A DNA stretch of 64,000 bases. Source: Spirochaetota bacterium (lineage in GTDB: Bacteria > Spirochaetota > UBA4802 > UBA5368). The notes under the pieces were generated by a model. The model did no database searches, was not told the origin of the DNA, and worked only from the letters and a program-made list of their open reading frames with translations. A program made the position numbers and the translations under genes. The stretch lies in the NCBI GenBank assembly GCA_035477215.1, contig DATIKU010000041.1:30754-94753 (forward strand), written 5' to 3'. Positions 50,739-59,779 of this stretch are shown here, piece after piece; the stretch's first letter is position 1, and each line of letters starts with the position of its first letter.

Positions 50739-51878
50739 TTACTCCACCACCGTATCGCCGATAAGCGAAGACACCATTACCAGTTCAAAACCCCGGTTTC
50801 GCAATCCGGAAATGATGGCGGGGACCGCGACGCATGAAGCGGTCTTATTTCCATGCATATGAAGCAGTATAATGGACCCGTTTCGGACGCCGCCAAGCAC
50901 GGCCCTTGTCACCTGTTCGGGTGTTACGTCATTCCGGTAATCGTCGGCCGCGACATCCCACAATACGGTGTGGAATCCGTTTCGCGCGGCGGCCTCCCTC
51001 ACTACCGGATCGACCTTCCCATAGGGCGGCCTGAAAAGCCTCCCCTGCCTGCCCGTCAGCCGATGAATAGCGCTCTGTGCGCGCAGGATCTCTTCGGTGA
51101 CCGATTCTGATGATTTTCCGGTGAGATCGGGATGGGTATGAGAATGGTTACCCAGTTCGAAATGCCGGACGCTTCCTATTTTACGTACCATCTCCGGAAA
51201 GCCCTCCGCGAACCGTCCCGTAAGGAAAAAGGTCGCGGGTGTCTTCGACGCGACCAGGTGGTCGATCAGGCGGCTACAGCCTTCATGGCCCGCGTTTATC
51301 TCCCCGGAATCGAAACTGAGTGCGACGCGCGGACGTTCCCGCGGGCCGTGCTTCCAGACCCGGGGCGCGACGGGCGGCAATTCCATTACTCGACCGAGCT
51401 GCGGCCCGGGCACAAGAGGCGGACGCAGTATTTGCCGTAGCGGCTTACGCCTTAATTCCGGGGCGAGCCGGGCCGGCCGCGACGGTGCATCCGGGGCCAC
51501 CGGCGGTCTACCCTTTACCAGCAGGCTTTCGGGCGGCGGCTTCTCCGTACCCGGAGCATAGGTCAATACGACCGGCGCGGCTGCGAGTCCCGGCATGGCT
51601 TCATCCGCGCCGTGGGAATCCGGCAGCGCCGGTGTGTCTCCATCAAGCATCGCTCTTCCGTACGATCGCGTTTTTATTTTTTTTGCAATATGCGCATGAT
51701 ACTGTACAATGCGGCCCCTGTAGACGACAACGGCGGCGTAACAGCGGCGTTTAATCGGCTGGACCATGGATTCCAGCGACGTTTTGCCCGTAAGGCCAGC
51801 CCATCCCGCAAACACGGCGATTCCCACAAACGCCAGAAGCGTCGCATGAGCTGCGGTAAAACCTGGTCGTCGATACAT
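50739..51878 (-). CDS. Polysaccharide deacetylase (NodB homology) with N-terminal anchor
   Basis: 379 residues. N-terminal membrane segment (ATLLAFVGIAVFAGWAGL), a basic then Pro-rich linker of about 150 residues, and a NodB domain from about 185. Motif 1 is SFDSGE rather than TFDDG, so the first metal-binding Asp is replaced by Ser. Motif 2 NHSHTH, motif 3 RPPYG, motif 4 near WDVAADDY and motif 5 ILLHMH are kept. It probably deacetylates peptidoglycan or a surface glycan, unless the motif-1 change disables metal binding. GGAAGG lies upstream of the ATG. Confidence 0.85.
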   Translation of the reverse strand: MYRRPGFTAAHATLLAFVGIAVFAGWAGLTGKTSLESMVQPIKRRCYAAVVVYRGRIVQYHAHIAKKIKTRSYGRAMLDGDTPALPDSHGADEAMPGLAAAPVVLTYAPGTEKPPPESLLVKGRPPVAPDAPSRPARLAPELRRKPLRQILRPPLVPGPQLGRVMELPPVAPRVWKHGPRERPRVALSFDSGEINAGHEGCSRLIDHLVASKTPATFFLTGRFAEGFPEMVRKIGSVRHFELGNHSHTHPDLTGKSSESVTEEILRAQSAIHRLTGRQGRLFRPPYGKVDPVVREAAARNGFHTVLWDVAADDYRNDVTPEQVTRAVLGGVRNGSIILLHMHGNKTASCVAVPAIISGLRNRGFELVMVSSLIGDTVVE

Positions 51879-52234
51879 TATATGCCTTCCGGAAAAAACG
51901 TTCCCGCTCCTATACTTTTCGACAAATAACCGCCGACGCTTCGCGTATTTTTAACCGTACCAATGCCGCCGCCAATCCGCAAACGATGGGCAAGGTTTAT
52001 GCCGGTACGGAAAACAAGTAAGCAAACGCTAAAATCATCGCGTCGGCAGTATAGTGCTTGCGAAAGAATACAGGCTGTCATAGTACTGAAAATTGACAGG
52101 GTGTATAATCGGAAAGACGGCAATCCCGGAATTTCCCCCGGATTTACCGCCGGAGGATGCTAAGCACGCTCGAGATTGCCTTGAATACAAAATACGGCGT
52201 TCTTTCATCCGCTTGATAATATGCGGGGGGTTAT
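51879..52234. other. 356-base divergent intergenic region
   Basis: It lies between the minus-strand deacetylase and the plus-strand nitroreductase. A perfect TATAAT at 52104-52109 on the plus strand has only TAGTAC at the -35 position; a start there would leave a leader of about 120 bases. No hairpin with a T run and no convincing gene are seen. Confidence 0.4.
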
Positions 52235-52744
52235 ATGGAAATACTCAAGTCAATAATGTCACGCCGGAGCATTCGTCGATATACCGGGGAAAAGATCGCT
52301 CCTGATCAGATACGGATGATTATCGAGGCCGGCATGGCCGCGCCGTCCGCAGGCAACCAGCAGCCATGGCATTTTATCGTACTCGACGAACGCGCCGTTC
52401 TCGACGCGATACCAGAGCATCATCCGCACTCATCCATGATACGCGAAGCTACGGTCGCCATCCTGGTTTGCGGGGATGTTTCGGCCGAAAAGCACCGGGG
52501 TTACTGGGTACAAGACTGTGCCGCGGCTACGGAAAACATGCTCGTTGCAGTGACCGCCCTCGGACTTGGCGCGGTATGGCTCGGGGTGTATCCGCGGGAA
52601 GACCGCGTAAAAGGGCTGAAAGGCCTGTTTGGCCTGCCGGACCACATCATCCCCTTCTCACTCATACCCATTGGCCGGCCGGCCGAGGAGAAGCCTTCCG
52701 CGGACCGCTACGACCCTTCCCGCATCCACTACAACCGCTGGTAA
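52235..52744 (+). CDS. Nitroreductase family protein (FMN-dependent)
   Basis: 169 residues from ATG 52235 behind a GGGGGG ribosome site. MEILKSIMSRRSIRRYTGEKI and IIEAGMAAPSAGNQQPWHFIVLD bind FMN; ENMLVAVTALGLGAVWLGVYP and IIPFSLIPIGRPAEEK are the other family marks. Short form of about 170 residues, as in many anaerobe nitroreductases. The natural substrate cannot be predicted: quinones, nitroaromatics or flavin itself. Converges with the DedA gene. Confidence 0.93.
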   Translation: MEILKSIMSRRSIRRYTGEKIAPDQIRMIIEAGMAAPSAGNQQPWHFIVLDERAVLDAIPEHHPHSSMIREATVAILVCGDVSAEKHRGYWVQDCAAATENMLVAVTALGLGAVWLGVYPREDRVKGLKGLFGLPDHIIPFSLIPIGRPAEEKPSADRYDPSRIHYNRW

Positions 52745-52763
52745 GACCGACCGTTTCCGCCAC

Positions 52764-53429
52764 TTACCCATCAACCCGCTGATTGTCGGCGCCGTTATTG
52801 CCGCTGCCGTTCAGCCCCGCGGTCTCTTTAATACGCCGCCGCAGGTACGCGCTTATCAGCACCACCACGACCACTACAACCACCAGTGCGAGTGCCCCGA
52901 ACTGGCTCCGGGTGATCCATCGGATGAGCGTGTCCCGTTCGTAAGCGCCGAAATAGCCCAGGTACACCCAGAAGGGAACACTGATGAGCGCGGCGAAACC
53001 GTCGATCGCAATAAACTTGGGGAAACTGACGAAGCGCGTAATACCGGCCGTCGCGAATATGGGCGTTCGCAGGCCCGGCATGAAGCGTGCCGCGAAAATG
53101 ACCCAGTATCCATGACGATTGAATCGTCGCTTAACGGCGGCATAGCGCGCCGGGGTGAGTATCCTGGCCACGAATTTAAGGCGGAGAAAGCGCTCGCCGA
53201 ATATTCTGCCCAGGTTGTAAACGGTACCGTCGCCGATAAGCACGCCCGCCATCGCGATGACGGTCATAAAGTGCACATTGGTGTATCCCAGGCCGGAAAT
53301 GATGCCCCCCGCAACCAGGGAGATGTCTTCCGGTACGGGAAGACCGAAACCGCACAGAAGGAGCACGCCGAACACGGCGATATAGCCGTATAGCTCGTAA
53401 AAATTGACCAACGATTGAATCTCAAACAC
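52764..53429 (-). CDS. DedA family membrane protein
   Basis: 221 residues, about five membrane segments. GFGLPVPEDISLVAGGIISGLG and the charged, conserved ARFMPGLRTPIFATAGITRFVSFPKFIAIDGFAALI with R-x(3)-G are DedA/VTT motifs. Members transport or flip undecaprenyl phosphate or phosphatidylethanolamine. Stands alone; convergent with nitroreductase. Confidence 0.92.
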   Translation of the reverse strand: MFEIQSLVNFYELYGYIAVFGVLLLCGFGLPVPEDISLVAGGIISGLGYTNVHFMTVIAMAGVLIGDGTVYNLGRIFGERFLRLKFVARILTPARYAAVKRRFNRHGYWVIFAARFMPGLRTPIFATAGITRFVSFPKFIAIDGFAALISVPFWVYLGYFGAYERDTLIRWITRSQFGALALVVVVVVVVLISAYLRRRIKETAGLNGSGNNGADNQRVDG

Positions 53430-53600
53430 GGGAGCCTCTGCCTCTCTTTCAATAGTAAGCCATTCTTCACACCAGAACCCGCCGGAGACAAATATTTTTC
53501 GCTCCGGAGCGTCAATTATTTATGATTTCTTAACGTGCAGCCGGGCTGTGCGCCCGCGGGAAGTGACGGTCCCATGGACGAACAGCCCGACGCTGACGTT

Positions 53601-54752
53601 TTATAGGGCTATACTGCGAAGAGTATACGCGACCGCAATACCGAGGTAGGTGCCAACCACCCAACCGACAATGCCGGTGACCACGCCGGTGATCACCACT
53701 TCGCGGTTCTTGAGAGCAGATGCGACCATCGGCACAAGCGGCGGCGAGCATATACCCGCGACCGAGGTGACGATGACCGTATCGGCGTCGATTTTGAAGA
53801 TCCTGGCAAGCGATACATGCAGCAACAGGCAGGCGATGATGGTGAAGGCCACATAGACCAGCATGATCGGCGCGGTCGTAACCAGTTTGCTCATATCGGC
53901 CATGGAACTTACGACAAGACTGAAAATCAATATGAAATAATTACCCGCCTGGTAGGTCATTTTAATATTCCGCACGGCCGGTATGAACGAAAAGATAATG
54001 CCCAGCGTGCAGATGACCAGTATCGCCACGACGAACGCGGTGTCCTCTTTCAAAAGCAAAAAAGACGCGCCGCCGGTGATGAAGATCGCGAGTGCAAGGC
54101 CGAAAGCGCCGAGAAGCGGCGGGAAAACAGCCCTGGAAAAAATTCCTTCGTATGAATTTAAAGAAAAAGAAACGTCTTCGCTTGCGTTATCGGCCTTCCT
54201 GAAAGCCGGAAGAAATTTAAGAAAAACCCGCTGCCCTATCGTCATGAGAAAAAGCAGATATACGGACGAAACGACCAGGTCCGAAGTGTGAGCGGCGATG
54301 TACAGAGTCTGGTCGGTCTGAAGCGCCGTCGCGATCGCCCCCAGGTTCACCGTGCCGCCCGTATAGACGCCGACGAACATACCCGCGACCTTCCATGTTT
54401 CCTGGCCGATAATTCCGGCGAAGATGAAGTATCCCGCCACGGCGACAATGATAATGGCAATAATCTGAAGCATGTACGAGAGCATGGATTTTCCCGCCAG
54501 TCGGGTCCAGCGGCGCACATCGAGCGAGAAAAACATGAGCGGCAGCGCAAGCGAAATATTAACCAGCATGAGCGGCTGCTGCACTTTTGAAAAATCGGGC
54601 GGGATCACGCCGATATTCCCGACGATGATCCCGGCGACGTAGCAGACCACTACCGCGCCTAATTTGTCAATGGAAGAAAACCGCCTGCAGAGTTGTATCG
54701 CCACCACGGGGAAAAGAAGATAGAACAGCAGCATTCCGGCAAGTACGGCCAT
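53601..54752 (-). CDS. DUF819 family membrane protein, putative transporter
   Basis: 383 residues from ATG 54752, which has GGGAGG directly upstream; the frame extends to 54812 without a better site. About ten membrane helices in two inverted halves. FPVVAIQLCRRFSSIDKLGAVVVCYVAGIIVGN, AGMFVGVYTGGTVNLGAIATAL and AGICSPPLVPMVASALKNREVVITGVVTGIVGWVVGTYLGI are DUF819 (YjcL) marks. Substrate unknown. A large palindrome overlaps its probable promoter. Confidence 0.85.
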   Translation of the reverse strand: MAVLAGMLLFYLLFPVVAIQLCRRFSSIDKLGAVVVCYVAGIIVGNIGVIPPDFSKVQQPLMLVNISLALPLMFFSLDVRRWTRLAGKSMLSYMLQIIAIIIVAVAGYFIFAGIIGQETWKVAGMFVGVYTGGTVNLGAIATALQTDQTLYIAAHTSDLVVSSVYLLFLMTIGQRVFLKFLPAFRKADNASEDVSFSLNSYEGIFSRAVFPPLLGAFGLALAIFITGGASFLLLKEDTAFVVAILVICTLGIIFSFIPAVRNIKMTYQAGNYFILIFSLVVSSMADMSKLVTTAPIMLVYVAFTIIACLLLHVSLARIFKIDADTVIVTSVAGICSPPLVPMVASALKNREVVITGVVTGIVGWVVGTYLGIAVAYTLRSIAL

Positions 54753-54777
54753 AGAACCTCCCATAATCGCACTTAAA

Positions 54778-54806
54778 GAATATCGTTCATTTAGTGAACT
54801 ATATTC
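54778..54806. promoter_or_regulatory. 29-base near-perfect palindrome, probable operator
   Basis: Arms GAATATCGTTCA (54778-54789) and TGAACTATATTC (54795-54806) differ from perfect symmetry at one position, with a five-base spacer. It lies 25 bases upstream of the DUF819 start, over the probable -10 region, and about 180 bases upstream of the divergent symporter gene. No regulator gene is adjacent. Confidence 0.6.
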
Positions 54807-54828
54807 AGCCACTTAAACTGCATGTCAA
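54798..54828 (-). promoter_or_regulatory. Promoter-like elements for the DUF819 gene
   Basis: Minus-strand TTGACA (plus TGTCAA, 54823-54828). At 19 bases downstream is TATAGT (plus ACTATA, 54798-54803); at 17 bases only AATATA. The -10 candidate lies inside the palindrome, so a bound factor would compete with polymerase. Confidence 0.45.
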
Positions 54829-54984
54829 CACATTTTACACTTCCAATTATTCTTGACGAACGATCGTCGGTGCACCATGCTTGCGGCGTCCGGTCGTTCT
54901 ATTCCGCGCCGGGAGGGCTTTTGGTCGAACGTCGCGCGGGTTATAACAGAACCCGATACTCACAGTGCATGCTTCGGAGGGAAT

Positions 54985-56370
54985 ATGCAGGAATTCCACG
55001 AGGTCATCAAATCGATCAACGGCTACCTCTGGGGGCCGGCCATGCTCATACTGCTGTTCGGCACGCATATCTTCCTGACCGTCCGCCTTCGTTTCATACA
55101 ACGCTACACCGGCCTCGGAATACGGCTTTCGTTCGCCAGGGACACCGACGGACACGGAGACGTAAGTCACTTTGGCGCCCTCACCACGGCCCTCGCCGCC
55201 ACCATTGGCACCGGCAATATCGTCGGTGTCGCGACCGCCGTAGCGCTTGGCGGGCCCGGGGCCGTGCTATGGTGCTGGCTTACCGGCGTTTTCGGTATAT
55301 CGACCAAGTACGCCGAAGCGGTGCTCGCGGTCAAATACCGCGTTAAAACATCGGACGGCAGCATGCTGGGAGGCCCCATGTATGCGCTCGAGCGCGGACT
55401 TAACGCCCGCTGGCTGGCCATGCTCTTCTGTTTTTTTACGGCAATTGCGGCCTTTGGTATCGGCAATACCGTACAGGCCAACTCCATCGCCGCAATGGTG
55501 GAGGAAACTTTCGCGGTGTCACCATGGATCACCGGCGCGCTGATGAGCGTTCTGGTCGGCGTCGTCATCCTCGGAGGCATCAAATCCATCGCGCGCGTAT
55601 GCGAAAAGCTCGTTCCCTTTATGGCTTTTTTTTATATCACCGGATGCATCATAATCCTTTTTATCAATGCAGGCGTTATCCCCGAAACGGTAGCGCTTAT
55701 CGTTAAATCCGCGTTTACAACCCAGGCCGCCGGCGGCGGGTTTGCGGGCGCGACGGTGATGATGGCCGCCCGTTTCGGAATCGCCCGGGGGCTTTTTTCG
55801 AACGAATCCGGGCTCGGCTCGGCCCCCATCGTCGCCGCCGCGGCCCAGACGCGCAATCCCGTCAAACAGGCTCTCGTTTCCTCGACGGGCACCTTCTGGG
55901 ACACCGTCGTGATTTGCGCATTGACCGGCCTGGTGCTCGTAAGCGAAATCGTTCTCAATCCCGCGGACCTCGGCGGTCTCACCGGCGCGGCGCTCACCAG
56001 GTCCGCCTTCGCGAAGATCCCGGTGATAGGGCCCGTACTTCTGACCGTCGGCCTGCTTACTTTCGTGTTTTCCACGATTCTCGGATGGTCGTATTACGGC
56101 GAGCGCGCCGTCGAATACCTTATGGGCAAGCGGGCCATCCGCCCGTACCGCTACCTCTGGGTGCTCGGCGTGATGGTAGGCTCGGTCGCCGCCCTCCCGC
56201 TGGTCTGGGACCTCGCCGACGCCATGAATGCGATGATGGCCATTCCAAACCTTGTTTCACTTTTACTATTGAGCGGCGTTATCGTCGCCGAGACCCGTAA
56301 ATACCTGTGGGATGACAATCTCGACGCCCATGCGCACCATGACAACCGCCCGGTCGAGGGCAAGCCATGA
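54985..56370 (+). CDS. Alanine/glycine:sodium symporter (AGCS family)
   Basis: 461 residues from ATG 54985, with GGAGGG upstream. About eleven membrane helices. AGCS marks: GYLWGPAMLILLFGTHIFLTVRLRF, HFGALTTALAATIGTGNIVGVATAVALGGPGAVLWCW, GVFGISTKYAEAVLAVKYR, FSNESGLGSAPIVAAAA. It imports small neutral amino acids with sodium. Its last four bases overlap the next sodium symporter (ATGA). Confidence 0.94.
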   Translation: MQEFHEVIKSINGYLWGPAMLILLFGTHIFLTVRLRFIQRYTGLGIRLSFARDTDGHGDVSHFGALTTALAATIGTGNIVGVATAVALGGPGAVLWCWLTGVFGISTKYAEAVLAVKYRVKTSDGSMLGGPMYALERGLNARWLAMLFCFFTAIAAFGIGNTVQANSIAAMVEETFAVSPWITGALMSVLVGVVILGGIKSIARVCEKLVPFMAFFYITGCIIILFINAGVIPETVALIVKSAFTTQAAGGGFAGATVMMAARFGIARGLFSNESGLGSAPIVAAAAQTRNPVKQALVSSTGTFWDTVVICALTGLVLVSEIVLNPADLGGLTGAALTRSAFAKIPVIGPVLLTVGLLTFVFSTILGWSYYGERAVEYLMGKRAIRPYRYLWVLGVMVGSVAALPLVWDLADAMNAMMAIPNLVSLLLLSGVIVAETRKYLWDDNLDAHAHHDNRPVEGKP

Positions 56371-57734
56371 GCGATAATCCCGAAAGGGAACACTGGGGCT
56401 CTAAAATCGGGTTCATTTTCGCCGCCGCGGGCTCCGCTATCGGCCTCGGAAACATCTGGAAATTCCCATCTCTGGTCGGCGCAAACGGCGGCGGCGCGTT
56501 CGTTTTTGTGTATCTTGTCTGTATCCTTATCGTCGGTCTTCCCATCATGATAGCCGAGATCGTTATCGGACGGCACACGGCGAAAGGCCCCGTCGGCGCG
56601 TTCAAGATAATCGGCGCCGGAAGCCGCTGGCGGTTTATCGGCTACATGGGAGTACTCTCCGGTTTCTTCATTATGACGTTTTACAGCGTGGTGGGCGGGT
56701 GGACCCTCGGTTACATCGCAAAAAGCCTGTCGGGCGCGATCAATGCCGTCAAGGATATCTCCACCGCCGAAGCCGTGTTCGACGGTTTCGTGCGAAACCC
56801 GGTCGAGGCGATAGGGTGCCACTTTCTGTTCATGGCCGCCACCATGTTCATCGTTATACGCGGCATAAAAAACGGCATTGAGAAGTGGAGCAAGGTGCTT
56901 CTGCCGCTTCTTCTCGTCATACTTCTGGTCTTGGTCGGCAAGGGGCTCACCATGGACGGCGCTCTCGACGGGCTTGCCTTCTATCTCAAACCGGATTTCT
57001 CTAAAATTGAATTTAAAACCATTATCGAGGCCATGGGTCAGTGTTTCTTCAGCCTGAGCCTCGGTATGGGCGCCATGATAACCTACGGGAGCTACCTCTC
57101 CCGGAAGGAAAAGGTCCTCGGCTCTTCGCTTCAAATCGTCGCCTTCGACACCCTGGCGGCGCTGCTCTCCGGGCTCGCCATCTTCCCCGCGCTCTTCGCC
57201 GTGGGAATGACCCCCGAAATGGGCCCCGGGCTTACATTCAACATCCTGCCCGTCGTTTTTTCAAAGATGAGTTACGGCACCGTTTTCGCGGCTTTTTTTT
57301 TCATCCTGCTGTTTATTGCCGCACTCACCTCGGCGATCTCACTTGTTGAAGTTGTCGTTGCCTATGCAACCGACGAAAAAGGCTGGAGCAGGAAAAAGGC
57401 CGTGTTGATTTTCGGGACGGCGATCTTCATCCTCGGAATTCCGGCCGCGCTCTCATTCGGCGTTCTCGCCGAATTCCGGCCGTTTTTCGGCAATACCTAT
57501 TTCGACTTCATGGACAAGCTCACGACCTTCTACATGCTGCCTGTCGGAGGTCTTTTAATCGCGCTCTGCCTGGGCTGGAAATACGGCCTCGAAAAAACAA
57601 TGCACGAGCTCGACGTTGACACAAAAAGCGTCTTTATCGAAAAGCTGTGGGCCGTTACGATCAAGTATATCTCGCCTTTCATTCTCGCGGTGATTATTTT
57701 ATATTTCGGCGTTTATCGTCTGATCGCAGGGTGA
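56367..57734 (+). CDS. Neurotransmitter:sodium symporter (NSS/SNF family)
   Basis: 455 residues, LeuT fold. WGSKIGFIFAAAGSAIGLGNIWKFPSLVGANGGGAFVFVYL is the NSS signature (TM1-TM2), with the unwound TM1 region and AIGLGN. FSLSLGMGAMITYGSYLSRKE is TM6. It probably takes up amino acids with sodium. Translational coupling to an AGCS gene suggests that both serve one amino-acid uptake response. Confidence 0.95.
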   Translation: MSDNPEREHWGSKIGFIFAAAGSAIGLGNIWKFPSLVGANGGGAFVFVYLVCILIVGLPIMIAEIVIGRHTAKGPVGAFKIIGAGSRWRFIGYMGVLSGFFIMTFYSVVGGWTLGYIAKSLSGAINAVKDISTAEAVFDGFVRNPVEAIGCHFLFMAATMFIVIRGIKNGIEKWSKVLLPLLLVILLVLVGKGLTMDGALDGLAFYLKPDFSKIEFKTIIEAMGQCFFSLSLGMGAMITYGSYLSRKEKVLGSSLQIVAFDTLAALLSGLAIFPALFAVGMTPEMGPGLTFNILPVVFSKMSYGTVFAAFFFILLFIAALTSAISLVEVVVAYATDEKGWSRKKAVLIFGTAIFILGIPAALSFGVLAEFRPFFGNTYFDFMDKLTTFYMLPVGGLLIALCLGWKYGLEKTMHELDVDTKSVFIEKLWAVTIKYISPFILAVIILYFGVYRLIAG

Positions 57735-57795
57735 CAAAGAGTATAATGAGGCCACTCGCGTCTTTGACGACAGACCGTAAAGCGACGGAGGTCCG

Positions 57796-58347
57796 ATGAA
57801 AAAATGGGAGATACTCGATCGCGCCGACTTGATCTCGACCGGTGTTTTTTCCATACAAAGGCTGCAATGCCGTCATCCCGTAAATAAAATCGAACATCCT
57901 TTTTACCTTCTAAATACGCCCGACTGGATTAATGTCGTCGCCCTGACGGACGATAACCGGTTTATAATGGTCCGCCAGCATCGCCTCGGCACCGACGAGT
58001 GCACGCTGGAAACGCCCGCCGGTCTTATCAACGCCGGCGAGGAACCCGCGGCCGCCGCCTTCCGCGAGCTCCAGGAAGAAACCGGCTATACCGCCGCCGA
58101 TATTGTTTTACTGAAGCGCCTTTCCGCCAATCCGGCCATTCTCACAAATTACATATATTTCTACCTTGCAACCGGTTGCAGAAAGACGGGCGGACAGAAG
58201 CTCGATCCGGCGGAGGACATCGACGTGGAACTGTACGGGAGGGATCAGATACCGGATTTAATCGAAAAGGGCGTCATCAACCATACGATAATTGTCGCCG
58301 CATTCAGCCTCTATTTCTCTTCCATGCGCGTTCAATCGGAAGGGTGA
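57796..58347 (+). CDS. Nudix hydrolase, ADP-ribose pyrophosphatase type
   Basis: 183 residues from ATG 57796, with GGAGG upstream. The Nudix box spans about residues 76-98 (GLINAGEEPAAAAFRELQEETGY), matching Gx5Ex7REUxEExGU. N-terminal WEILDRADLISTGVFSIQRLQC and HPFYLLNTPDWINVVALTDDNRFIMVRQHR fit the ADP-ribose/sugar-nucleotide subfamily. 61 bases after the NSS gene; that gap holds a TATAAT (57742-57747) without a clear -35. Confidence 0.92.
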   Translation: MKKWEILDRADLISTGVFSIQRLQCRHPVNKIEHPFYLLNTPDWINVVALTDDNRFIMVRQHRLGTDECTLETPAGLINAGEEPAAAAFRELQEETGYTAADIVLLKRLSANPAILTNYIYFYLATGCRKTGGQKLDPAEDIDVELYGRDQIPDLIEKGVINHTIIVAAFSLYFSSMRVQSEG

Positions 58348-58670
58348 TCGCGGACGGACCGCGATTACCGCCGCCTGTCCAGGCCGGGGCCGCATACCTG
58401 ACGGTTTGCGAAAAAGCCGTCAAATTTACGCGAAATTGCCGCAAATATCTATTGACAGCAGAAAAAATTCCGTGTACGGTGCGATTTGATTAGTCTGTGG
58501 TGCTCAATCTGCGGCGATCAACAATCTGACCTGCAATATGCGGCCCGGTAAAGTCGCCGGGTGCCGTAAAGGCGATCAATCACCGTTCACTAATCGGCAA
58601 GTACTCAGCCTTGACGCTCTGTACTTTCACGCATTTAATAAACGCGTATTAATAAAAAACGGAGGTCGTT
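58348..58670. other. 323-base intergenic region
   Basis: It separates the Nudix gene from the OmpL47-like gene. One promoter-like pair (58452-58480) is listed separately. I see no gene, no strong hairpin with T run and no sigma-28 site. The last 40 bases become AT-rich and end in the ACGGAGG ribosome site of the next gene. Confidence 0.5.
58452..58480 (+). promoter_or_regulatory. Promoter-like pair upstream of the OmpL47-like gene
   Basis: A perfect TTGACA (58452-58457) is followed after 17 bases by TACGGT (58475-58480), a 3-of-6 match to TATAAT. It would give a leader of about 185 bases. Confidence 0.4.
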
Positions 58671-59729
58671 ATGCTAAAAAGGTTTACCATATTGATTCTC
58701 TGCCTGAGTTTCGCCATTTTCGCATCATCGCCGTCCTTCTCACAGGGCAGCCCGGCGGCGAAAGAAGAGAAAAAGACCATGGATATGGCCGGAGACGAGG
58801 CGGTAAAAAAGGACGCTGCGATGTCATCAGCGATCAGCGCTCTGCAGGCAAAGACGTATTACGACGGCGTTACAACCTACGCCAACTCGAAAGTCCTCTT
58901 CAAGCTCACCACCAAAGACAACGTGATGACCGACAGGATCGAGTACCGTATTAATGACGGAGCCCTTGCGCTGTACCAGGAGCCATTCGTGATCGACAAT
59001 GAAGGCAAGCACATCATCGTCTTCTTCGGAACAGACAAGCTTGGCAACAAGGAAGATGAAAAGACCTTCCGAATCACCATAGACAACACCGCGCCGGATA
59101 TTACGGTTATCGCCGGCAAACCAGTGGTGAAAATCGGCGACAAACTCTACAGCACCAAGACCGTCAACTTCACGGTCATCGCCAAGGACGCCCTTTCCGG
59201 CATCGAATCGGCCCTGTACTCGATAAACGGCCGCGACTATTCCGACTACGTGGCCCCCTTCAATATCATCAACGACGGCGAAGTGGAACTCAAGGCCAAG
59301 TCCGTCGACCGCGTCGCGAACCTGTCCGAGATGTTTTCACTTAAAGTAATCGACGACGCCGACGGCAAGGAAATCGAACTCCGCGAGACCGCGGTCAAGC
59401 TCTTCATCGACAATATTGCACCGAAAGTGAGCGTTACACCGGACAAGGAGCTTGTCGTGAAAGACTCCAAGGCGATTGCCTCGGTCGACTATAAATATGC
59501 AGTTGCCGCCGAGGACAACGAATCCGGCGTGGCATCGATACTCGTTCGTATCGACGGCAAGGGCGATTTTATGGCCTACAAGGCGCCGATCGCTTTCACA
59601 ACCAACGGCGACCATCTTATCGAAGCCAAAGCTGTCGATAAAATGGGCAACATGTCCAACAGCACCATTCTTTCAGTCTTTGTTGACATAATTCCGCCGC
59701 AGTCGGTTATCGAGACCGTAGAGAAGTAA
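58671..59729 (+). CDS. OmpL47-like surface or periplasmic protein with three repeats
   Basis: 352 residues. Signal peptide (core ILILCLSFAIFASSPSF), a charged segment of about 30 residues, then three repeats of about 85-110 residues, each ending in a linker: DNTAPDITV (near 142), DNIAPKVSV (near 250), VDIIPPQSV (near 345). Each contains an IEYRINDG / ALYSINGRDY / ILVRIDGKG strand, then a GxHxIxxxAxDKxGN block. This is the OmpL47-type or Ig-like extracellular repeat known from Leptospira OmpL47, which binds host matrix. Host binding is not implied here. ACGGAGG precedes the ATG. Confidence 0.8.
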   Translation: MLKRFTILILCLSFAIFASSPSFSQGSPAAKEEKKTMDMAGDEAVKKDAAMSSAISALQAKTYYDGVTTYANSKVLFKLTTKDNVMTDRIEYRINDGALALYQEPFVIDNEGKHIIVFFGTDKLGNKEDEKTFRITIDNTAPDITVIAGKPVVKIGDKLYSTKTVNFTVIAKDALSGIESALYSINGRDYSDYVAPFNIINDGEVELKAKSVDRVANLSEMFSLKVIDDADGKEIELRETAVKLFIDNIAPKVSVTPDKELVVKDSKAIASVDYKYAVAAEDNESGVASILVRIDGKGDFMAYKAPIAFTTNGDHLIEAKAVDKMGNMSNSTILSVFVDIIPPQSVIETVEK

Positions 59730-59736
59730 ACCCCGC

Positions 59737-59776
59737 AAAAAAGAGGCGGACGCCCCGGCGGCCGCCTCTTTTTTTT
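59737..59776. terminator. Bidirectional rho-independent terminator
   Basis: A perfect 13-pair stem, AAAAAAGAGGCGG (59737-59749) with CCGCCTCTTTTTT (59762-59774), a 12-base loop and T runs on both sides. It serves the convergent OmpL47-like gene and TPR gene. Confidence 0.9.
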
Positions 59777-59779
59777 CTT

